Shown piece after piece: positions 42,693 to 52,937 of a DNA stretch of 64,000 nucleotides. The translations under genes and the position numbers were made by a program. Below the pieces are notes generated by a model that searched no databases, was not told the origin of the DNA, and was given only the letters and a program-made list of their open reading frames with translations. The first letter of the stretch is position 1, and each line of letters begins with the position of its first letter. This stretch comes from Komagataeibacter medellinensis NBRC 3288 (lineage in GTDB: Bacteria; Pseudomonadota; Alphaproteobacteria; Acetobacterales; Acetobacteraceae), in the NCBI RefSeq assembly GCF_000182745.2, contig NC_016027.1:2579001-2643000 (forward strand). The letters are read 5' to 3'.

Positions 42693-43715
42693 CTAGCGGC
42701 GCCTACGTGCCTGCTGCGCCAGACTGCACAGGCGGGCAACATGGCGCAGGGTCAGCACGATATCGGGGCTACCGGTCTGTTTGCAGGCCAGTTCCAGGGC
42801 CTGCGTTTCCTGTGCCGCGCGCAACAGGGCGGGCGCGGACCACACTGTCAGCGCCTGGCCAAAGCTGTCCGTGCGCTTGAAGAAGACCGGCGGTCGCAAC
42901 TGCTGCATGGCATCGGCCCGGCTCATGCCCCCATCCATTGCCAGCCGAACCCGGCGCAGGCGGTGGATGTGAGACAGAAGGGCGCGGGTCATGTCGGTGG
43001 GGCGGCTGCCATCAACCGTCAGCGCGCGCTCGGCCGCCGCATCGGCTTCCCTGCGTTGGCCCGCCATGGCGGCGAAGGCTGCATCCTCCATCGAAACACC
43101 GGCGGCATCCCCCACACAGGCCCGTACATCTTCCAGCCCCAGTCGGCCGCCAGTGCCGGCAAACAGGGCCAGTTTTTCCACTTCGCTGCGGGTGGCAGCG
43201 CGATCAGGGCCGGCACGTTCGACCATCCAGCCCAGCGCATCGGGGTCTATGCCCACTTCCTGTGCGGCCAGCATCTGGCGGATCGCCCCTTCCAGCGCAC
43301 GGCCTTCTTCGGGGTAGCAGCCGATCAGGGCGCAGTGTGCGTCTTTTTCCACAAAGCCACGCAGTTTGGAGCGAGCTTCTAGCCCCGGTGCTTCCATGAT
43401 CACCAATGCATCGGATGGTTGCGCCAGGCTGCGCTTCAACGGTTCGAGCAGGCTGTCATCGGCTCCCTCGCGCAGCCAGATTACGCGCCGCCCACCACTT
43501 AGCGACAGGGCGGTCATTTCTTCTTCCAGCCGGGCATGGTCCGCACGCCCCAGCATGGCCACACGAAAGGGGTCATGCAGGTCGGGGCAGATGGCTTTCG
43601 CGGCTGTGGTGGCCCGTTCGCGGATCAGGCCGACATCATCACCATGCAGCACGATGACCCGCAGCCTGCCCGGCGCTTGTAGCGTGGTGGCGATATTGCG
43701 CGGGCTGACCTTCAC
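42693..43715 (-). CDS. holA: DNA polymerase III delta subunit
   Basis: 340 aa. GTG start at 43715 overlaps the lptE stop (TGA at 43712-43714). The product resembles HolA: residues LRVIVLHGDDVGLIRERA near the N-terminus (replacing the Walker A of clamp loaders), then ERAGPDRAATRSEVEKLALFAG and a helical collar with LLSHIHRLRRVRLAMDGG. It opens the beta clamp as part of the gamma complex. Final gene of the leuS-lptE-holA unit. Confidence 0.93.
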   Translation of the reverse strand: MKVSPRNIATTLQAPGRLRVIVLHGDDVGLIRERATTAAKAICPDLHDPFRVAMLGRADHARLEEEMTALSLSGGRRVIWLREGADDSLLEPLKRSLAQPSDALVIMEAPGLEARSKLRGFVEKDAHCALIGCYPEEGRALEGAIRQMLAAQEVGIDPDALGWMVERAGPDRAATRSEVEKLALFAGTGGRLGLEDVRACVGDAAGVSMEDAAFAAMAGQRREADAAAERALTVDGSRPTDMTRALLSHIHRLRRVRLAMDGGMSRADAMQQLRPPVFFKRTDSFGQALTVWSAPALLRAAQETQALELACKQTGSPDIVLTLRHVARLCSLAQQARRRR

Positions 43716-44560
43716 TGGCTGCCATGCCCGCCAATGTTGATGCCGGACATGTCATCCGTTGTATTGTTGCGCTGCGCATCCGGCTGGACGTAGCGCGATG
43801 AGGAGGCGGGGATGTTCTCCATGGGGCTGCCCTGCGTTGCCGTATCCCCGCCCTCGTTATTCTGTTCGTTAAGCTGTGAATCCGTCCGGCCCGTGGCCAT
43901 GGCGGGCAGCCCATCCGCGCCGGGCATCTGGGCGGGAAGTTCGTTGTTGGGATTGACCATGGCATTGGGGTCGGTATAGCGCGGCTGGTCCTGGCCTGCG
44001 ACCGACCCGTTCAGCGCGGGCTTGGAATGGGTGCGGAACCAGACCGCCACCTGTTGTGTAACCTGTTCGGCCAGGTTTTTGGCCACGCGGCTGCGTACCG
44101 TCTCCAGGTTCAGTGTCAGGGCAAAATACTGCTCGTAGGTGTTGTTCACCCCATCCACAACCGAAGCATCGCCGCCTGCCAGAAGTTGCGGGCTCTCACC
44201 CAGCGTAAAGAGTTGCCAGTGGGCAAAGGCGGTGGTGCGCGTGCGGCCGGAGGTGTTGTCGGCGTGGATGTCCACCGCCTCGTTCATGATGTAGCTCTTG
44301 ATCTGGAGCGCGTAACGGGTCGGATTTTCCGGCCCTGCCCCGCCCAGATCCTGCTGCAGGAACTGCCGCAGCTGTTGTCCGTACCGTTCGGGAATGATCG
44401 GGACGTAAACCTGCTTCAGTTCGGCCAGCACGTTCGATACGGTGGGTTTGCCATCAGCGCCGATATGGGTTCCCGTCGTCTTGTACATGGGCGAAAAGCC
44501 ACACCCCGCCAGCGCAAGCAGGCCGCACAACAGGGTGGTCAGACGGACGGGATGCGCCAT
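43712..44560 (-). CDS. lptE: LPS-assembly lipoprotein LptE, with long disordered tail
   Basis: 282 aa. Lipoprotein signal LLCGLLALAGCGFSPMYK is typical of LptE (Cys at about 20). The middle region (ELKQVYVPIIPERYGQQLRQFLQQDL, TFAHWQLFTLGE-type strands) follows the LptE fold, ending near ...AEQVTQQVAVWFRTH. The last about 90 residues are low complexity (NPNNELPAQMPGADG, NEQNNEGGDTATQ), unusual for this family. LptE plugs LptD in the outer membrane. Located between leuS (3 nt) and holA (4 nt overlap), the conserved alphaproteobacterial order. Confidence 0.9.
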   Translation of the reverse strand: MAHPVRLTTLLCGLLALAGCGFSPMYKTTGTHIGADGKPTVSNVLAELKQVYVPIIPERYGQQLRQFLQQDLGGAGPENPTRYALQIKSYIMNEAVDIHADNTSGRTRTTAFAHWQLFTLGESPQLLAGGDASVVDGVNNTYEQYFALTLNLETVRSRVAKNLAEQVTQQVAVWFRTHSKPALNGSVAGQDQPRYTDPNAMVNPNNELPAQMPGADGLPAMATGRTDSQLNEQNNEGGDTATQGSPMENIPASSSRYVQPDAQRNNTTDDMSGINIGGHGSQ

Positions 44561-44563
44561 GGC

Positions 44564-47197
44564 CTATTTCGCCACCACGAAATTGACAATCCGGCCGGGC
44601 ACATGGATGCGCTTTACAATCCGGGCACCTTCCAGCAGGCGGGCCACGTTTGGTTCGGCTTCGGCCATGGCAATGACCTGATCCGCCGGCAGATCGGGGG
44701 CGACCGCGATGGTGCCGCGCAGCTTGCCCATGATCTGCACCGCAATGGTCAGTTCACTGGCCTTGAGCAGTTCGTCAGTAGCGGTAGGCCATGCGCGCTC
44801 CACCACAGGCTGGCTGCCCGGTTCCAGCAGCGCCATCATCGCTTCTGCCTGATGCGGAACCATGGGGGCGACCAGCAGCGCGATGATGGTGGCAGCCTCG
44901 CGTCGGGCAAAGGCCATGCCATCTTCCGCCGCCGCTTTTTCGGCATCGGCCATGGCGGAGGTCAGTTCGTGCAGGCGGGCCACCGCCACGTTGGCGCTGA
45001 AGCTTTCCAGCGCATCGGTCACCGCCACAATGGTGCGGTGGGTGGCGCGGCGCAGCGCATCCGCGCTGCGTGATAGTGTTGTGGGGCATGCCGTGCCTGC
45101 TGGCACCTGTTCCGCCACCGTGCGGACAATACGGAACACGCGCTGCAGGAAGCGGGCGGCAGCCGCCACGCCGGATTCCGTCCATTCCATATCACGTTCC
45201 GGCGGGCTGTCGGACAGCACGAACCACCGCGCCGTATCCGCCCCGAAGCGCTCGATAATGGCGACAGGTGCCACCGTGTTGCGCTTGGACTTGGACATCT
45301 TTTCCACGCGCCCGATGGTAACGGGCTGGCCATTGTCGCGGCGCACGGCGCTGTCACCCCGGCGCTCGACTTCCTCAGGGTACAGCCAGCTGCCTTCGGC
45401 GTCGCGGTAGCTTTCGTGGTTGACCATGCCTTGGGTGAACAGGCCGTCAAACGGCTCATCCACATGCAGGTGCCCGGTTTCGTGCATCGCGCGGGTAAAG
45501 AAGCGGGCATAGAGCAGGTGCAGGATCGCATGCTCGATCCCGCCGATATACTGGTCCACCGGCAGCCAGCCATCAGCTGCGGCCGGCACTGTGGGCGTTG
45601 CCGCGTGCGGCGCGGTAAAGCGGGCGAAATACCATGAACTGTCCACGAAGGTGTCGCAGGTATCGGTTTCACGCTCGGCAGGTTTGCCACAGTTGGGGCA
45701 GGCCACGTGCTTCCATGTTGGGTGGTGGGCCAGCGGGTTGCCGGGGCGGTCGAATGTCACGTCCTCGGGCAGCTTTACGGGTAGCTGGTCATCGGGCACG
45801 GGCTGCGCGCCGCAATCAGTGCAGTGAATGACGGGAATGGGGCAGCCCCAGTAGCGCTGGCGCGAGATGCCCCAGTCACGCAGCCGCCAGTTGACCACGC
45901 CTTGACCAATGCCCATGCCTTCCAGCCGGGTAATCGCTTCTTTCTTTGCGGCCTGGGTATCAAGCCCGTCAAGGAAGCCGGAATTGAATAGCGTGCCATG
46001 CCCGTCACATGCCTTGTCGGTCATGGTGAAAGTTGCCGCATCCGCTCCCGGCGGCAGGATGACGGGGGTAACGGGCAGGTTGTATTTGCGTGCGAAATCA
46101 AGGTCGCGCTGGTCGCCGCACGGACAGCCGAACACGGCACCTGTGCCGTAATCCATCAGCACAAAATTCGCGATCCAGACCGGGAAGGACTTGTCGGACA
46201 TGAACGGATGGCTGACCCGCAGGCCGGTATCGAACCCACGTTTTTCCGCCGTTTCAATCGCTTCTTCCGATGTGCCCAGGCGCTGGCATTCGGCAATGAA
46301 TTCCCCTGCCGCCGCGTTTTTGGCGGCAACCTTGGCCGCCAGCGGGTGATCGGCTGCAATGGCAAGGAAGGACATGCCGAACAATGTGTCGGGGCGGGTG
46401 GTGAACACCGCGACCGAATCAAGATCGGTATCGAAACCGGCAGGCGGCTCATGCAGACCGAAACGCACCTTCGCCCCTTCGGAGCGGCCGATCCAGCGTT
46501 CCTGCATGGTGCGCACGCGTTCAGGCCAGCGCGGTAGGTTGGACAGGCCATCAAGCAGTTGCGGGGCGAATTTCGTGATTTTAAGGAACCACTGCGACAG
46601 CTTTTTCTGTTCGATCAGCGCACCCGACCGCCAGCCGCGCCCATCGACCACCTGCTCGTTCGCCAGCACGGTGTTGTCCACGGGGTCCCAGTTGACCCAG
46701 CTTTCGCGCCGCTCGACCAGCCCGTCCCTGAGCATGTCGAGGAACAGCTTCTGCTGCTGGCCATAATATTCTGGCAGGCAGGTTGCGATCTCGCGGTCCC
46801 AGTTAAATGAAAAGCCCAGCCGCTTGAGTGTAGCGCGCATGGCAGCGATGTTGTCCATCGTCCACTGGCCCGGATGCACGCCGCGTTCGCGCGCCGCGTT
46901 TTCCGCCGGTAGGCCAAACGCATCCCACCCCATCGGGTGCAGTACGCTGAAGCCGCGCGCACGCTTGTAGCGCGCCACCACGTCACCCAGCGTGTAATTG
47001 CGCACATGACCCATGTGCAACTGCCCCGACGGGTAGGGGAACATTTCCAGCACATAGTATTTCGGCCGGTCGGCGGGAGGGACATCGGGAACATTGAAGA
47101 TGCCCGAGGCGGCCCAGCGTTCCTGCCACAGCGGTTCTGCCGTGCTGAAGTCATAGGCGGGGAGGGCGCTGTCCGGTGGTGTGCTGGTTTCGGTCAT
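44564..47197 (-). CDS. leuS: Leucyl-tRNA synthetase
   Basis: 877 aa. The class I HIGH motif is [16 protein letters not shown] near residue 60; the KMSKS motif is [11 protein letters not shown] near residue 650. The CP1 editing domain contains TTRPDTLFG, and Cys clusters of zinc-binding type ([16 protein letters not shown]) are present. Charges tRNA-Leu. First gene of a tight three-gene unit. Confidence 0.97.
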   Translation of the reverse strand: MTETSTPPDSALPAYDFSTAEPLWQERWAASGIFNVPDVPPADRPKYYVLEMFPYPSGQLHMGHVRNYTLGDVVARYKRARGFSVLHPMGWDAFGLPAENAARERGVHPGQWTMDNIAAMRATLKRLGFSFNWDREIATCLPEYYGQQQKLFLDMLRDGLVERRESWVNWDPVDNTVLANEQVVDGRGWRSGALIEQKKLSQWFLKITKFAPQLLDGLSNLPRWPERVRTMQERWIGRSEGAKVRFGLHEPPAGFDTDLDSVAVFTTRPDTLFGMSFLAIAADHPLAAKVAAKNAAAGEFIAECQRLGTSEEAIETAEKRGFDTGLRVSHPFMSDKSFPVWIANFVLMDYGTGAVFGCPCGDQRDLDFARKYNLPVTPVILPPGADAATFTMTDKACDGHGTLFNSGFLDGLDTQAAKKEAITRLEGMGIGQGVVNWRLRDWGISRQRYWGCPIPVIHCTDCGAQPVPDDQLPVKLPEDVTFDRPGNPLAHHPTWKHVACPNCGKPAERETDTCDTFVDSSWYFARFTAPHAATPTVPAAADGWLPVDQYIGGIEHAILHLLYARFFTRAMHETGHLHVDEPFDGLFTQGMVNHESYRDAEGSWLYPEEVERRGDSAVRRDNGQPVTIGRVEKMSKSKRNTVAPVAIIERFGADTARWFVLSDSPPERDMEWTESGVAAAARFLQRVFRIVRTVAEQVPAGTACPTTLSRSADALRRATHRTIVAVTDALESFSANVAVARLHELTSAMADAEKAAAEDGMAFARREAATIIALLVAPMVPHQAEAMMALLEPGSQPVVERAWPTATDELLKASELTIAVQIMGKLRGTIAVAPDLPADQVIAMAEAEPNVARLLEGARIVKRIHVPGRIVNFVVAK

Positions 47198-47291
47198 CTG
47201 CTTCTGGTTCGGTGTGCGGGGCAGGCGGCGCGTGCCTGCGGGCGGGGGTGGCAGGCGCCACCCGGCGGGAAAGGGTAGGGTGGCAGGGGCC

Positions 47292-47822
47292 TTAGTGCTG
47301 GCCGCTATCGGTGCGCAGCTGTCGTGCGCGCGTCAGGATACGGGCCGTGATGTCGGATACCGTATTGGCGGCCACGGGGGTGTCCACCCACTGGTTGTCC
47401 TCATAGGCCTGGCGGAAGACCGAGACCCGCAACGCATCCGAACGCAGGCTGCGCGAAAGGATGAAGCAGGTGATCTTGAAGCGCTCGTCCTTGGTGGCGG
47501 GGGGGGTGTACCAGTCCGTCAGGATCACGCCCGCCACGGCGTCGGCCGAAGCAAAGGGCATGAAGGACAGTGTATCGAGCGCGCCGCGCCACAGGAAGGC
47601 ATTGACCCCGTTGCTTTCCAGCGGCGTCGAGCCACCATTAGCGCCCCGGTCTTCCTTAAGCAGGCGATTCTGCGGAATGGCCAGCCCGCTCCTGTCATGC
47701 TGCGGCGCGCTGCCGCAGCCGGCCAGCAGGCTGGCAGCCATAAGGGCAAGGGCTGCACGCGGCGGTAGGGGGCGGCGCTGGGGCACGGCGGAGGGGGCTG
47801 GATTGGGCGGGCGAAGGGTCAT
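47292..47822 (-). CDS. DUF3576-family lipoprotein
   Basis: 176 aa from ATG 47822. A lipobox is visible at [15 protein letters not shown] (Cys about residue 36). The mature part contains [29 protein letters not shown] and [23 protein letters not shown], the pattern of DUF3576 proteins found upstream of leuS in many alphaproteobacteria. Function unknown, presumably an envelope protein. Ends 94 nt upstream of leuS on the same strand. Confidence 0.85.
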   Translation of the reverse strand: MTLRPPNPAPSAVPQRRPLPPRAALALMAASLLAGCGSAPQHDRSGLAIPQNRLLKEDRGANGGSTPLESNGVNAFLWRGALDTLSFMPFASADAVAGVILTDWYTPPATKDERFKITCFILSRSLRSDALRVSVFRQAYEDNQWVDTPVAANTVSDITARILTRARQLRTDSGQH

Positions 47823-48044
47823 GATGCCTCTATGGACGCCGGGGATGGCCCCCGCAGGTGGTAATCCGGCCATGCGCCTGAACTGCCGGTGGTGCCGGGC
47901 AGGGTGCGTCCTAGCCTGTCTCGTTCTCCGTATCTTCATATCGTGCGATGCCTGTCCCGCCAAGTCGCACGGGCACTTTACCGTGCCTTGCGTGACAATC
48001 CGGGCATTAGGGCGCAAAAATACACGCCGCGCGCACAGCAATGG

Positions 48045-50111
48045 ATGATGATGAAATACGTGGAACCCCGGCCCGGCCTGCCTGTTTCCTGTTTACTGGC
48101 GGTCCTGTGCATGGGGGTGCTGGCATGGTCCCTTGCGCCTGTACCGGCCCGGGCGGTGGCAGGGGGGAGTGTGGGCATCGCCGCCCATGCCGCCGACATG
48201 GCGGCCCGCATGCAGCCAGCCGAGCAGCAGGCCGTGCTGCAGGCCCGCCCCATAGGGGGAGGCAGTGCTGGCGTGCAGGCAGGGGGGGGCATGCTGGCGT
48301 GGCCGGGCGTGGCCCGGCTTGGCCTGCCCGCGTTGCGCATGCCCGATTTTTCCGGTGCGGCCCGCTCCGCCGATGATGGTCCCCATCCCATGCTGCCCTG
48401 GCTGGCGCTGGCGGCGACATGGGACCCTGACCTGGCCCGCCGGGTGGGGGTGGCACGCGCCCATGCCGAATGGGTGCAGGGGCGCGCCGTTGTCCGGGTA
48501 GGGGGGATCGACCTGCTGCCATCAAACCGCCTGCAGGCGGGTGAGGACCAGGTACTGGCGGGCACCATGGCCGGCATGATTGGCATGGGCCTGCTGTCGG
48601 GGCATGTGCTGCCCGTGTTCGGCTCGGTCATGAAGGAGGAGCAGGTCCGCGACGATGGCGCCCTGCCCGAACGCGCGGCCCCCGTTCCCGCTGCCCATCT
48701 GGCCGATGGCAGCCTGCTGGGGCTGGCCATGGCGCTGGAGATTGCCCATGGTGGCGCTGTGCTCTGTGGCGGCATGGCGGCCTGCCAGACGGTAACGGGA
48801 CTGGAGGCGATGGTGCATGATGCCTGGCATTTTCCCGGTATGGTCATGGCGGTACCTGGTGGCCTTGGCCTGGCACAGGACGGTGATGCCGGCGCCGTTC
48901 CTGCGGCATTGGCCGCAGGCGTGGACATGGAGCAGGTCTCGGCGCGCGAGGACGGTCATGACATGTTTGGCGCTCCCCTGCGGCAGGCGCTGAAAGACGG
49001 CAGCGTCAGGCCCGCCCAGTTGCAGGCCATGGGCACGCATATCCTGGCATCCTTCTACATGGCTGGCAGCCTTGACCATCCGCCGTCTTATACCTCAGCC
49101 AGGGCAACGGCTGTCATCCCGCCCGGAACCGATACGCTGGTGGGGGATGTGGAGGCGGAGGGTACCGTCCTGCTCCAGAATGAAAACCGGGTCCTGCCCT
49201 TCAATCCCGCCCTTGGTCCGGTACTGCTGCTGGTGCGCGCGCCCATGCGCCATGCGGCGGCCTTGCTGGCCGATGAACTGCGCCACGCGGGGCTGGACGT
49301 AACGGTTACGGTGGCGGCACAGGGCACAGGCGCGCCGGGCACCCTGCCGCCAGCCACGGCGCAGGCCGCGCGCACGCTGGTGCTCAGCGACAGTGATGAG
49401 GATAACCGGATGATCTCCACCCTAGCGGATCTGGGGGGACATGTTGCCGTGGTGCTGACCCATGATGACCCCGACCGGACCATGCCCTGGCTTGATATGG
49501 TGGATAGCGTGGTGCAGGCCTGGGCGTGGCGTGACGGGCATGCCCGCCCGCTGGCGGCGCTGCTGTCCGGGCAGCAGGATTTTTCCGGCCATCTGCCCGT
49601 AACGCTGACTGGCGGCTTCTACCCGCCGGGGATGGTGGATGCAGATTACCGTGCCTTCGCACGGGCACATGTGGTGCCGCTGTTTCCCTTTGGCTACGGC
49701 CTGTCGGCACGCGGGCACCTGACATTGAGCGACCTGCATGTGGTGCGTGAAGGCATGCATCTCAATGCCAGTTTTTCCATAACCAATCCTGATGGGGCCC
49801 CGGTGCGTGCCGTGCCGCAGCTTTATGTCGACCCGTCCCCCGCTCAGGTGGCCCCGCCCAGGCTTGCCGCGTGGCGCAGTATCATGGTGGCACCAGGGCA
49901 TACGGTGCGGGTGAGCCTGCCGGTCAGCCTGCGCCTGCTGGCGCAATGGAATGTGGCTGGCGGCAACTGGGCGGTGGCGACGGGGGATTATACGCTTTCA
50001 CTCGGGTTCTCATCGGTCATGCTGGTGCGGCATGCGGGGGTGCACCTGCCTGCCCTGCATGTGCCCGCCGTTCTGGACACGGCCCCGTCCCCCGGCACTG
50101 CGGCGGACTGA
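48045..50111 (+). CDS. Secreted glycoside hydrolase family 3-like protein lacking the nucleophile motif
   Basis: 688 aa from ATG 48045 (or 48048/48051); an open frame reaches back to 47889 but has no signal-peptide logic. Signal peptide VSCLLAVLCMGVLAWSLAPVPARA. GH3 landmarks in the TIM barrel are recognisable by position (AAMSAADMAARM-like start, PALRMPDFSGAARS, LAATWDPDLARRVG, AGEDQVLAGTMAGMIGMGL), and the C-terminal GH3_C domain (GTVLLQNENRVLPFNP) and fibronectin-like tail (YGLSARGHLTLSD) are intact. Yet the K-H-F and S-D-W motifs are replaced (VFGSVMKEEQ and GMVMAVPGGLGLAQ), so the catalytic Asp is not visible. Likely a non-catalytic glycan-binding relative, though misplaced alignment is possible. 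Confidence 0.75.
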   Translation: MMMKYVEPRPGLPVSCLLAVLCMGVLAWSLAPVPARAVAGGSVGIAAHAADMAARMQPAEQQAVLQARPIGGGSAGVQAGGGMLAWPGVARLGLPALRMPDFSGAARSADDGPHPMLPWLALAATWDPDLARRVGVARAHAEWVQGRAVVRVGGIDLLPSNRLQAGEDQVLAGTMAGMIGMGLLSGHVLPVFGSVMKEEQVRDDGALPERAAPVPAAHLADGSLLGLAMALEIAHGGAVLCGGMAACQTVTGLEAMVHDAWHFPGMVMAVPGGLGLAQDGDAGAVPAALAAGVDMEQVSAREDGHDMFGAPLRQALKDGSVRPAQLQAMGTHILASFYMAGSLDHPPSYTSARATAVIPPGTDTLVGDVEAEGTVLLQNENRVLPFNPALGPVLLLVRAPMRHAAALLADELRHAGLDVTVTVAAQGTGAPGTLPPATAQAARTLVLSDSDEDNRMISTLADLGGHVAVVLTHDDPDRTMPWLDMVDSVVQAWAWRDGHARPLAALLSGQQDFSGHLPVTLTGGFYPPGMVDADYRAFARAHVVPLFPFGYGLSARGHLTLSDLHVVREGMHLNASFSITNPDGAPVRAVPQLYVDPSPAQVAPPRLAAWRSIMVAPGHTVRVSLPVSLRLLAQWNVAGGNWAVATGDYTLSLGFSSVMLVRHAGVHLPALHVPAVLDTAPSPGTAAD

Positions 50112-50203
50112 GGGCCTGTTCCCGGAATTTTTTCCTTTTCACCCCAAATACTATTGCAAAGCAGGGGGCAGGCATGTTGCGGCTTGGCCGCCGTGCCGAC
50201 ACC

Positions 50204-51307
50204 TTACTGGCCGGGCCGTATGACCGTGCAGGGCAGCCCCTGTGATGCAAGGGTCGCGCATGCGCGGGTTGCCGCAACCTGCGACAGGCCGGCAAGGCGC
50301 GCGCGATAGATCACGCCCGTGGGCCTGCTGACCGGAATGACCATGCTGCGCGCACCCTGCAGGGCCGCGAAATCCCCCTGCCGCGCCATGGAATTGGCAA
50401 ATCGGGCCTGTCCCTCGGCTGAGAAGGCGCCCACCTGCACCATCCATGCCCCGTAACCTGCCCCGGCGCTGGTAGCAGGGGGGGCGGTGGTGCGTGTCTC
50501 GGTGCGGCAGGTGGTGCCGGTGGGGTCATAGGCGGCATTTTCATCCTGCACGCAGGCGGTGCGGCGCTGTAAGGGGGCGGGCGGGTTGAGGGTTGCGTAC
50601 TGGACGTAGGTATGACCCGGCTGGATTGTGGTGCCCCCCGTGCCCAATGGCGGCGGGGTGGCGCTGACACGCTGGCTGGAAGAGCCATAAACCGCCAGCG
50701 GCCCACTGAGTGCGACCTCATTGCCCAAGTTGGGCGTGATGATGCGCAGGTAGCGCACGGTCTGGCTGGGCAGGGGGCGGCCGTTTTCAAGGTAATCGTT
50801 CACACGCACGGTGCCTGCGTTGTAGGCGGCCAGGAATCCCGGCGCGCCATACATCCCGTACAGGATACGGATATAGGCGGTGCCCGCCAGAATGTTGTTG
50901 TGCGGGTCATACGGGTCGGCGCCAAGGTGGTTGCGCTGCCGCATCTCGGCATAGGTGGGCGGCATGAGCTGCATCAGCCCGATCGCCCCGCTGGCGGAAC
51001 GGGTCAGGTGGCCGTCAATATATTCGTTCCCGCCCGATTCCTTCTGTATCACCGCGCGGATCCACGGCTGCGGTACGCCAAAGCGGGCGGAGGCATCGGC
51101 AATATAGGGCTGCCACGGGTCGTTTGCGGGGCCCGGCGGGCGGTAAGCGGCCTTGCCCTGGTAATAGCGCTGGTAGTGTGCCCCGCCATTGCTCATGCCG
51201 CCGGAACTGGCGCAGGCGGCAAGTCCCAGCCCCATCATTCCCAGTATGAAAAACCGCGTGATATCCGCGCGTGTGGGCAGGCTTGGTCGTTTGTTCAGAT
51301 CAGGCAC
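50204..51307 (-). CDS. Lytic transglycosylase (SLT domain) with C-terminal SPOR domain, lipoprotein-like
   Basis: 367 aa. A lipobox-like signal GMMGLGLAACASSG is near residue 30. The SLT domain (about 62-190) has IRAVIQKESGGNEYIDG with the catalytic Glu, SASGAIGLMQLMPPTYAEM, and GTAYIRILYGMYGAPGFLAAYNAG. The SPOR domain occupies the last 80 residues (MVQVGAFSAEGQARFANSM), binding denuded peptidoglycan at division septa. Cleaves the glycan backbone without hydrolysis. Overlaps DUF1489 by 13 nt. Confidence 0.92.
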   Translation of the reverse strand: MPDLNKRPSLPTRADITRFFILGMMGLGLAACASSGGMSNGGAHYQRYYQGKAAYRPPGPANDPWQPYIADASARFGVPQPWIRAVIQKESGGNEYIDGHLTRSASGAIGLMQLMPPTYAEMRQRNHLGADPYDPHNNILAGTAYIRILYGMYGAPGFLAAYNAGTVRVNDYLENGRPLPSQTVRYLRIITPNLGNEVALSGPLAVYGSSSQRVSATPPPLGTGGTTIQPGHTYVQYATLNPPAPLQRRTACVQDENAAYDPTGTTCRTETRTTAPPATSAGAGYGAWMVQVGAFSAEGQARFANSMARQGDFAALQGARSMVIPVSRPTGVIYRARLAGLSQVAATRACATLASQGLPCTVIRPGQ

Positions 51308-51738
51308 AGTTCCGCCAGTTCGTTGCGCAGGGCCTTGGGCAGTACATCGCCACTATGGCTGCTGGTCCGCAGGTCAGGGGGGGCATCCTCGGGGCGGAGG
51401 TAGCGCCAGCCCTGGAACGGGCGCATGGCCCGGGGGCTTACGGGAATGATTTCGGGCGCCATGACCACCAGTGCGCAGGCGGTTCCATCCTCACGCGTGT
51501 CGGGGCGTATGGCGGTAATGCGCTGGCGGCACAGGATGCGCCCGCCAATCACGCGGTAGATCGACCCCCCCTCGCATATCTCCGCTGCCCGGCGGGGGTA
51601 CATGCGCGTGCGGAACCACGGCAGGCCAGCGGTGTCCGTGCCATCCAGGTCATCGACCGGCGGGGTCTGGTGGGACTGGCGGCGGACCAGATCCTCGATG
51701 GACCCGATGCCGACCGCCAGTTTGACCATATGAAGCAT
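51295..51738 (-). CDS. DUF1489 family protein
   Basis: 147 aa from ATG 51738 (MLHMVKLAVGIGSIEDLVRRQ). TRMYPRRAAEICEGGSIYRVIGGRILCRQRITAI and PFQGWRYLRPEDAPPDL match the DUF1489 family of alphaproteobacteria, a small soluble protein of unknown function. An upstream open frame to 51879 is not needed. Followed by and overlapping the transglycosylase gene. Confidence 0.85.
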   Translation of the reverse strand: MLHMVKLAVGIGSIEDLVRRQSHQTPPVDDLDGTDTAGLPWFRTRMYPRRAAEICEGGSIYRVIGGRILCRQRITAIRPDTREDGTACALVVMAPEIIPVSPRAMRPFQGWRYLRPEDAPPDLRTSSHSGDVLPKALRNELAELCLI

Positions 51739-51754
51739 GGGCGCGCGGGTCCGC

Positions 51755-52885
51755 TTACTGCCCGTGGGCGGGAAGGTCGCTTTGAGCTTCCTGTGCAAAA
51801 GTGTCCCGGAAGCGCTGGGCGTCAATACTGCGCACGATATGCATGCGCTGCATCGGGCTGCCATGGGGAACCAGCGCATCGGGTACTACAAAGGCGTGGC
51901 CGTAATGCGGGCCACGACTGGTATCAATATCCAGATGTGCGTCCACGGCCGATGTGATCAGCGTAGGGTCGGCCGCAATTGCCGCCGTCATTTCATCCCA
52001 CATGGGCAGTGGCTCGTAATAGGCGCCGATATAACTGGTCAGCGCGGTTTTCTTGCTGGTCAGCCTTGCCAGATATTCGCGTGACAGCATCAGGTCGTTC
52101 GACACGCTGCCCACCACCGTGATCGCCTTCCATGGCGCGGTCAGCGTGATGTGGGCGCCTTCGGGATCGAAGATCATGTTGAAGTCGGAGGCGAAGTCGG
52201 CATTGCCGGTAACTGACATCATGCTGGTATCGAGCATGCCCCCCATGAAGATGAGCTGCTTCGCCGTCTGGGCAAAGGTCGGGTCCTGACGGATGGCAAG
52301 CGCCAGATTGGTCAGCGGCCCGGCCGCCAGGATCGTGACCTGGTGCGGGTGGGCATGCACCTGCTCGATCAGGAACTGTGCGGCACTCTGGGCTATTGGC
52401 GCGGTATGGGGGGTGCCTTCCTTCATCGGGCCGATGCTGGCGGGCTGGGTGTCGGTCGCCTTGTCGATCGAGCCCATGCCACCCCACGCACCCTTCCACG
52501 GTATGGTGCCAAACTGCATTTCATGCAGGCGCATCTCGGCGCGGGTATTGACCAGCGGGTAGACCGCGCCATCGGCCACCGGCACATCCGTACGGCCAAT
52601 AATTTCAAGCAGGCGGCGCAGATGAGCCGATTCTGAATTCTCCCATCCATCGCCGCTGACCACCGTAAAGCCCAGTACGCGCACATGCGGGTTGAACAGC
52701 AGCGGGATGATGGAAAGCTGGTCTGAGCCGCCCGGACCAAGGAAATCGTTGTCCTCGATCACCAGTTCCGGCCCGGACGTGTCGGAGGTGGGAGCGGGGG
52801 CTGCGTGGGCGGTGGTAGCCACCAGTGTCACGGCTGCCGCACAGGCTGCAAGCCGCTTTGACAGCGAAAGGACGGATGAAAACAC
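51755..52885 (-). CDS. Secreted nucleoside hydrolase (IUNH family)
   Basis: 376 aa from GTG 52885, chosen because AAGGAG lies 8 nt upstream and the product then begins directly with a signal peptide (MFSSVLSLSKRLAACAAAVTLVATTAHA). The longer ATG start at 52921 would put 12 extra residues before it. IUNH features are VIEDNDFLGPGGSDQLSI (in place of the usual DxDxxxDD calcium-binding loop: E-D-N-D), ILAAGPLTNLALAIRQDP and IFMGGMLD, DFASDFNMIFDPEG (NxxxD) and the C-terminal GHAFVVPDALV. Hydrolyses purine or pyrimidine ribosides, here outside the cytoplasm. The calcium loop differs from the classic DTDP-GIDD pattern. Confidence 0.88.
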   Translation of the reverse strand: MFSSVLSLSKRLAACAAAVTLVATTAHAAPAPTSDTSGPELVIEDNDFLGPGGSDQLSIIPLLFNPHVRVLGFTVVSGDGWENSESAHLRRLLEIIGRTDVPVADGAVYPLVNTRAEMRLHEMQFGTIPWKGAWGGMGSIDKATDTQPASIGPMKEGTPHTAPIAQSAAQFLIEQVHAHPHQVTILAAGPLTNLALAIRQDPTFAQTAKQLIFMGGMLDTSMMSVTGNADFASDFNMIFDPEGAHITLTAPWKAITVVGSVSNDLMLSREYLARLTSKKTALTSYIGAYYEPLPMWDEMTAAIAADPTLITSAVDAHLDIDTSRGPHYGHAFVVPDALVPHGSPMQRMHIVRSIDAQRFRDTFAQEAQSDLPAHGQ

Positions 52886-52937
52886 GCAGCATGCTCCTTG
52901 GTCTGGATATTGTTGCGCCATGGTATTGCCTAAATTC

